Source of the DNA: Nitrospirota bacterium
GTDB taxonomy: Bacteria; Nitrospirota_A; Leptospirillia; Leptospirillales; Leptospirillaceae
Direction of reading: 5' to 3'
Assembly: GCA_021795275.1 (NCBI GenBank)
Contig: JAJYPO010000098.1
Location: forward strand, 1-8,055
Length of the DNA stretch: 8,055 nt
How positions within the stretch are numbered: position 1 is the stretch's first letter; each line of letters begins with the position of its first letter. Of this stretch, positions 5,569-8,055 are shown in pieces. Both the position numbers and the translations under genes were made by a program. Under the pieces are notes generated by a model that saw only the letters and a program-made list of their open reading frames with translations, was not told the DNA's origin and did no database searches.

Positions 5569-7073
5569 TTCTGTCCACGTCTTCCGGGGATTTTCTTTCG
5601 GAGATGAAACGCCACAGACTTGTTCCCGTTGTGGGAGAGGCCTTGTCCGATTTCCTGACGCCTCCTGGCGTCTATTCCGCCCTTCCGGCCGCCTCTCCGA
5701 GATTTCTTCTCGAGAGTGCGACGGGAGGCGACCGCTGGGGGCGATATTCCTTCGTGGGATCGGGGGTTCATTTCTCTTTCAGGGGGACCCTCAAAGACGG
5801 GGTGACAGTCCAGACCTTCCGGGAAGGGAGGCTCATATCATCGGCACGGCACGAAGGAGATCTCCTCGACGGGTTTTCACGTGCGATGGCTTCCCTGGAT
5901 GCCTTTGTCGACAATAGATTCCCCGTCTTTGCCCAGGGAGCGATCGGATACTTTTCCTACGACATGGTCCGGTGCTTCGAGGATTTGCCTCATACCCTCC
6001 CGCCCGCCGATGATTTCCCGGATCTGGACTTTGTCATTCCCGACATCATGGTCATTTTCGATCATGCCCTTCAAAAAATAAGGATCATGACCTGGATCGA
6101 CCGTCAGGATGGCGACCCGGTCCGTCTCTATGAAGAGGCGCGGGTGCGTCTCCAGACATTCTGGGAATCACTTTCCCTGTCACGACCCCTTCCGAAGCCG
6201 GCTTTTTCGGAAAAGAAGGGGCGCTTTGCCCTCCGGGAGATTCCGGATGCGGAACGGTTCAAGCAGGCCGTTGATAGGGCAAAGGAGCACATCAGGGCCG
6301 GAGATATTTTTCAGGTCGTTCTCTCCCGCCGCTTCGAATTCGACTGGGAAGGCTCTCCCCTGACCCTGTATCGCGTACTTCGGTCCATCAACCCCTCCCC
6401 CTATCTCTATCTTATCGAGAATGGTAATTTTTCCTTGGTTGGATCTTCTCCGGAGCTGTTTGTGAGGGTCACCGGGAAAACCGTTGACCTCAGACCCATT
6501 GCGGGAACGGTACGCAGATCGGGAGATCCGGAGGAAGATGCACGGCGTTCCCAGGTGCTGCTGGCCGATCCGAAGGAGCGTGCCGAACACGTCATGCTGG
6601 TCGACCTGGGACGCAACGACGTTGGCCGCATCTCCGGAAAAGGAGGCGTGAAGGTCAGCGAAATGATGGTTCTCGAACATTACTCCCATGTCACACACAT
6701 CGTGAGCCATGTGACGGGAGAGCTTGCCGAGGGGAAGACGGGATACGATGTCATTAGAGCGGCACATCCCGCAGGAACTCTTTCGGGTGCCCCAAAAATC
6801 CGGGCTATGGAAATCATAGAGGAGCTGGAGACGATTCGTCGGGGACCTTATGCCGGGTGCGTTGGAGTTATTTCCTTTTCGGGTGATGTGGATCTTGCGA
6901 TCGCCATTCGGTCGGTGTTCATTTCGGGTTCCAGGGGATTTTTTCAGGCGGGGGCCGGGATCGTCGCAGATAGCGATCCGGAACGCGAGAATCAGGAGAT
7001 CCTGGCCAAGGCCCAGGCAATGCTCCGGGCATTGGAAATCACCCATGGAAGTGAGGGATCATGGCTTTTTTGA
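5565..7073 (+). CDS. trpE: Anthranilate synthase component I
   Basis: A 502-residue enzyme, normal for the family, that with TrpG converts chorismate and glutamine to anthranilate, pyruvate and glutamate, the first committed step of tryptophan synthesis. The N-terminal domain keeps the LLES motif (48-51) of the tryptophan feedback site, followed by WGRYSFVG. The chorismate-binding domain shows GDIFQVVLSRR (246-256), PSPYLYLIE, PIAGT (311-315), AEHVMLVDLGRND (340-352), HPAGTLSGAPK (401-411) and QAGAGIVADSDPE (461-473). Alanine in PIAGT, where aminodeoxychorismate synthases (PabB) have lysine, supports TrpE over PabB, as do the neighbours. The GTG start at 5565 overlaps the activator's TGA by four bases; an ATG at 5604 is possible but has only a too-close GGAG. 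No attenuator lies upstream. Confidence 0.95.
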   Translation: MILSTSSGDFLSEMKRHRLVPVVGEALSDFLTPPGVYSALPAASPRFLLESATGGDRWGRYSFVGSGVHFSFRGTLKDGVTVQTFREGRLISSARHEGDLLDGFSRAMASLDAFVDNRFPVFAQGAIGYFSYDMVRCFEDLPHTLPPADDFPDLDFVIPDIMVIFDHALQKIRIMTWIDRQDGDPVRLYEEARVRLQTFWESLSLSRPLPKPAFSEKKGRFALREIPDAERFKQAVDRAKEHIRAGDIFQVVLSRRFEFDWEGSPLTLYRVLRSINPSPYLYLIENGNFSLVGSSPELFVRVTGKTVDLRPIAGTVRRSGDPEEDARRSQVLLADPKERAEHVMLVDLGRNDVGRISGKGGVKVSEMMVLEHYSHVTHIVSHVTGELAEGKTGYDVIRAAHPAGTLSGAPKIRAMEIIEELETIRRGPYAGCVGVISFSGDVDLAIAIRSVFISGSRGFFQAGAGIVADSDPERENQEILAKAQAMLRALEITHGSEGSWLF

Positions 7074-7666
7074 TGATCGACAACTATGACTCCTTCACAT
7101 ACAACCTCGTCCAGTATTTCTGGGAACTCGGAGTCGAGATGGAGGTCTTTCGGAACGATCGGATCCGGCTCTCCGAAATCGATGTGTCGAATCTCGAAGG
7201 AATCGTTCTTTCTCCCGGCCCTGGAACGCCAGCGGATTCCGGAATCTGCCCGGATATCGTACGGGAACTGGCCCCCAAAATTCCGATTCTGGGAGTGTGT
7301 CTGGGGCACCAGACGATCGGGGAGGTCTTCGGTGGATCTGTCGTGCGCGCCCCTCGACTCATGCACGGCAAGACTTCCCCGGTCCTGCATGATGGCTCCG
7401 ATCTCTTTGCGGGAATACCAAGTCCTTTCGAGGCGACGCGCTATCATTCCCTGATCGTCCTCGAGAGCACCCTCCCGGCGGAGGTCGAGGTCACGGCCAG
7501 AACGGATGAGGGGGAGGTCATGGCATTGGCCCATCGTCTCTATCCGACACGCGGGGTCCAGTTCCATCCGGAATCGATCCTGACACTCCATGGAAAGACT
7601 CTCCTCGCAAACTTCATCACTATCGCCCGTTCCTTCAAGGCGATGGGGACAGGACTTGCGGAATGA
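7061..7666 (+). CDS. trpG: Anthranilate synthase glutamine amidotransferase component II
   Basis: A 201-residue class I glutamine amidotransferase that supplies ammonia to TrpE. The catalytic triad is in place: C80 in GVCLGHQTIGE, and H169 and E171 in VQFHPES. Also visible are MIDNYDSFTYN at 5-15 and the oxyanion-region motif LSPGPGTP (50-57). The length matches stand-alone TrpG. The ATG at 7061 has GAGGG four bases upstream and lies inside trpE, overlapping it by 13 bases, which indicates coupled translation and a one-to-one subunit supply. Such proteins often also serve PabB in folate synthesis; no separate pabA or pabB is in the window, so an amphibolic role is possible. Confidence 0.95.
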   Translation: MAFLMIDNYDSFTYNLVQYFWELGVEMEVFRNDRIRLSEIDVSNLEGIVLSPGPGTPADSGICPDIVRELAPKIPILGVCLGHQTIGEVFGGSVVRAPRLMHGKTSPVLHDGSDLFAGIPSPFEATRYHSLIVLESTLPAEVEVTARTDEGEVMALAHRLYPTRGVQFHPESILTLHGKTLLANFITIARSFKAMGTGLAE

Positions 7667-8055
7667 AACCCCGTGACGCCCTCCTGGCCCTCGTCGACGG
7701 GAAATCCCTGTCACGCGAAGAGATGGCCGGAATCATGGGGGAGGTGATGGACGGGAAGGTGTCGGACGCCCTTCTGGCCGGAATCACGGTTGCCCTCCTT
7801 TCCAAAAAGGAGACGCCGGACGAGATTTCCGGGGCAGTGGATGCCCTTCTGGCACGACAATGCCCCTTTCCGGTAAGCGGAGATGATGCGGTCGACGTCT
7901 GTGGAACGGGAGGCGACCGGTCGGGCACAGTGAATCTGTCAACGGCGGTTTCCTTTGTGCTGGCGGGAGGGGGTGTCAAGGTCATCAAGCATGGCAATCG
8001 GGCCATTTCAAGCCGTGCCGGCTCGGCTGATGTCCTCGAGGCTCTGGGACTCCGT
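7663..8055 (+). CDS. trpD: Anthranilate phosphoribosyltransferase, N-terminal part (cut by window end)
   Basis: The first 131 residues of an enzyme usually about 340 long, which transfers phosphoribosyl from PRPP to anthranilate. The helical N-terminal domain is followed by the glycine-rich PRPP loop GTGGD (81-85), NLSTAVSF (91-98), and the signature KHGNRAISSRAGSADVLEALG (109-129). TVNLST replaces the more common TFNIST, a conservative difference. The ATG overlaps the trpG stop by four bases (ATGA), with AGGA (7651-7654) eight bases upstream. The frame is open to the last base of the window; the truncation is due to the window, not a mutation. Later trp genes probably follow outside. Confidence 0.95.
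   Translation, partial: MKPRDALLALVDGKSLSREEMAGIMGEVMDGKVSDALLAGITVALLSKKETPDEISGAVDALLARQCPFPVSGDDAVDVCGTGGDRSGTVNLSTAVSFVLAGGGVKVIKHGNRAISSRAGSADVLEALGLR

Noticed and set aside
6180..7046. 288-aa minus-strand frame inside trpE
   Set aside because: It is a shadow of the strongly conserved TrpE chorismate-binding domain, with no recognisable motif.
6992..7714. 240-aa minus-strand frame across trpE/trpG/trpD junctions
   Set aside because: It is antisense to three confident overlapping genes and has no domain signature.
7850..7863. Sigma-54 promoter-like TGGCACGACAATGC
   Set aside because: GG and GC are nine bases apart rather than the required ten, and the site lies within the trpD coding sequence.

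Overview
This 8 kb window looks like chromosomal DNA of a Gram-negative-type, moderately GC-rich bacterium. Genes are tightly packed with start/stop overlaps, and it carries a sigma-54 activator, a DUF420-type membrane protein and a classical trp gene order. The style would fit a chemolithotroph such as Leptospirillum/Nitrospirota, but that is an impression from gene style; no rRNA or marker gene in the window proves it. No mobile element, CRISPR array, tRNA or rRNA was seen.

Left region (1-1709). The window opens inside the 5' end of a leftward gene whose first ~40 codons read like the start of an EAL (cyclic-di-GMP phosphodiesterase) domain. It is divergent from a rightward gene for a radical SAM protein with a B12-binding-like N-terminal domain. 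The rightward gene has a near-consensus sigma-70 promoter (205-233), a leader of about 80 nt with a possible hairpin, and a clear ribosome binding site. A strong symmetric hairpin flanked by A and T runs (1675-1709) ends it, and probably also ends the leftward operon that converges on it.

Middle region (1746-3246, minus strand). Three small membrane-protein genes point left: a two-TM protein with a soluble C-terminal domain, a 99-aa two-TM protein, and a five-TM DUF420 protein. DUF420 relatives (Bacillus YozB/CtaM) act in cytochrome oxidase maturation, so a role in respiratory-complex assembly is a reasonable inference for the cluster, but it is not shown here.

Right region (3269-8055, plus strand). 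A run of tightly spaced genes begins at a short divergent promoter region: a Nudix hydrolase of the ADP-ribose pyrophosphatase type, a 100-aa two-cluster ferredoxin-like protein, a PAS/AAA+/Fis-type sigma-54-dependent activator, and then trpE, trpG and the start of trpD. Spacing is 1 nt between the Nudix and ferredoxin genes, about 55 nt to the activator, then overlaps of 4 nt (activator/trpE), 13 nt (trpE/trpG) and 4 nt (trpG/trpD). TrpE and TrpG form anthranilate synthase (chorismate plus glutamine to anthranilate), and TrpD adds the phosphoribosyl group. No leader peptide or attenuator separates trpE from the activator, so trp expression is probably coupled to the upstream genes. The most unusual point is this coupling of tryptophan synthesis to a regulator whose PAS domain holds a C-x8-C-x3-C cysteine set, with a ferredoxin-like gene directly upstream.
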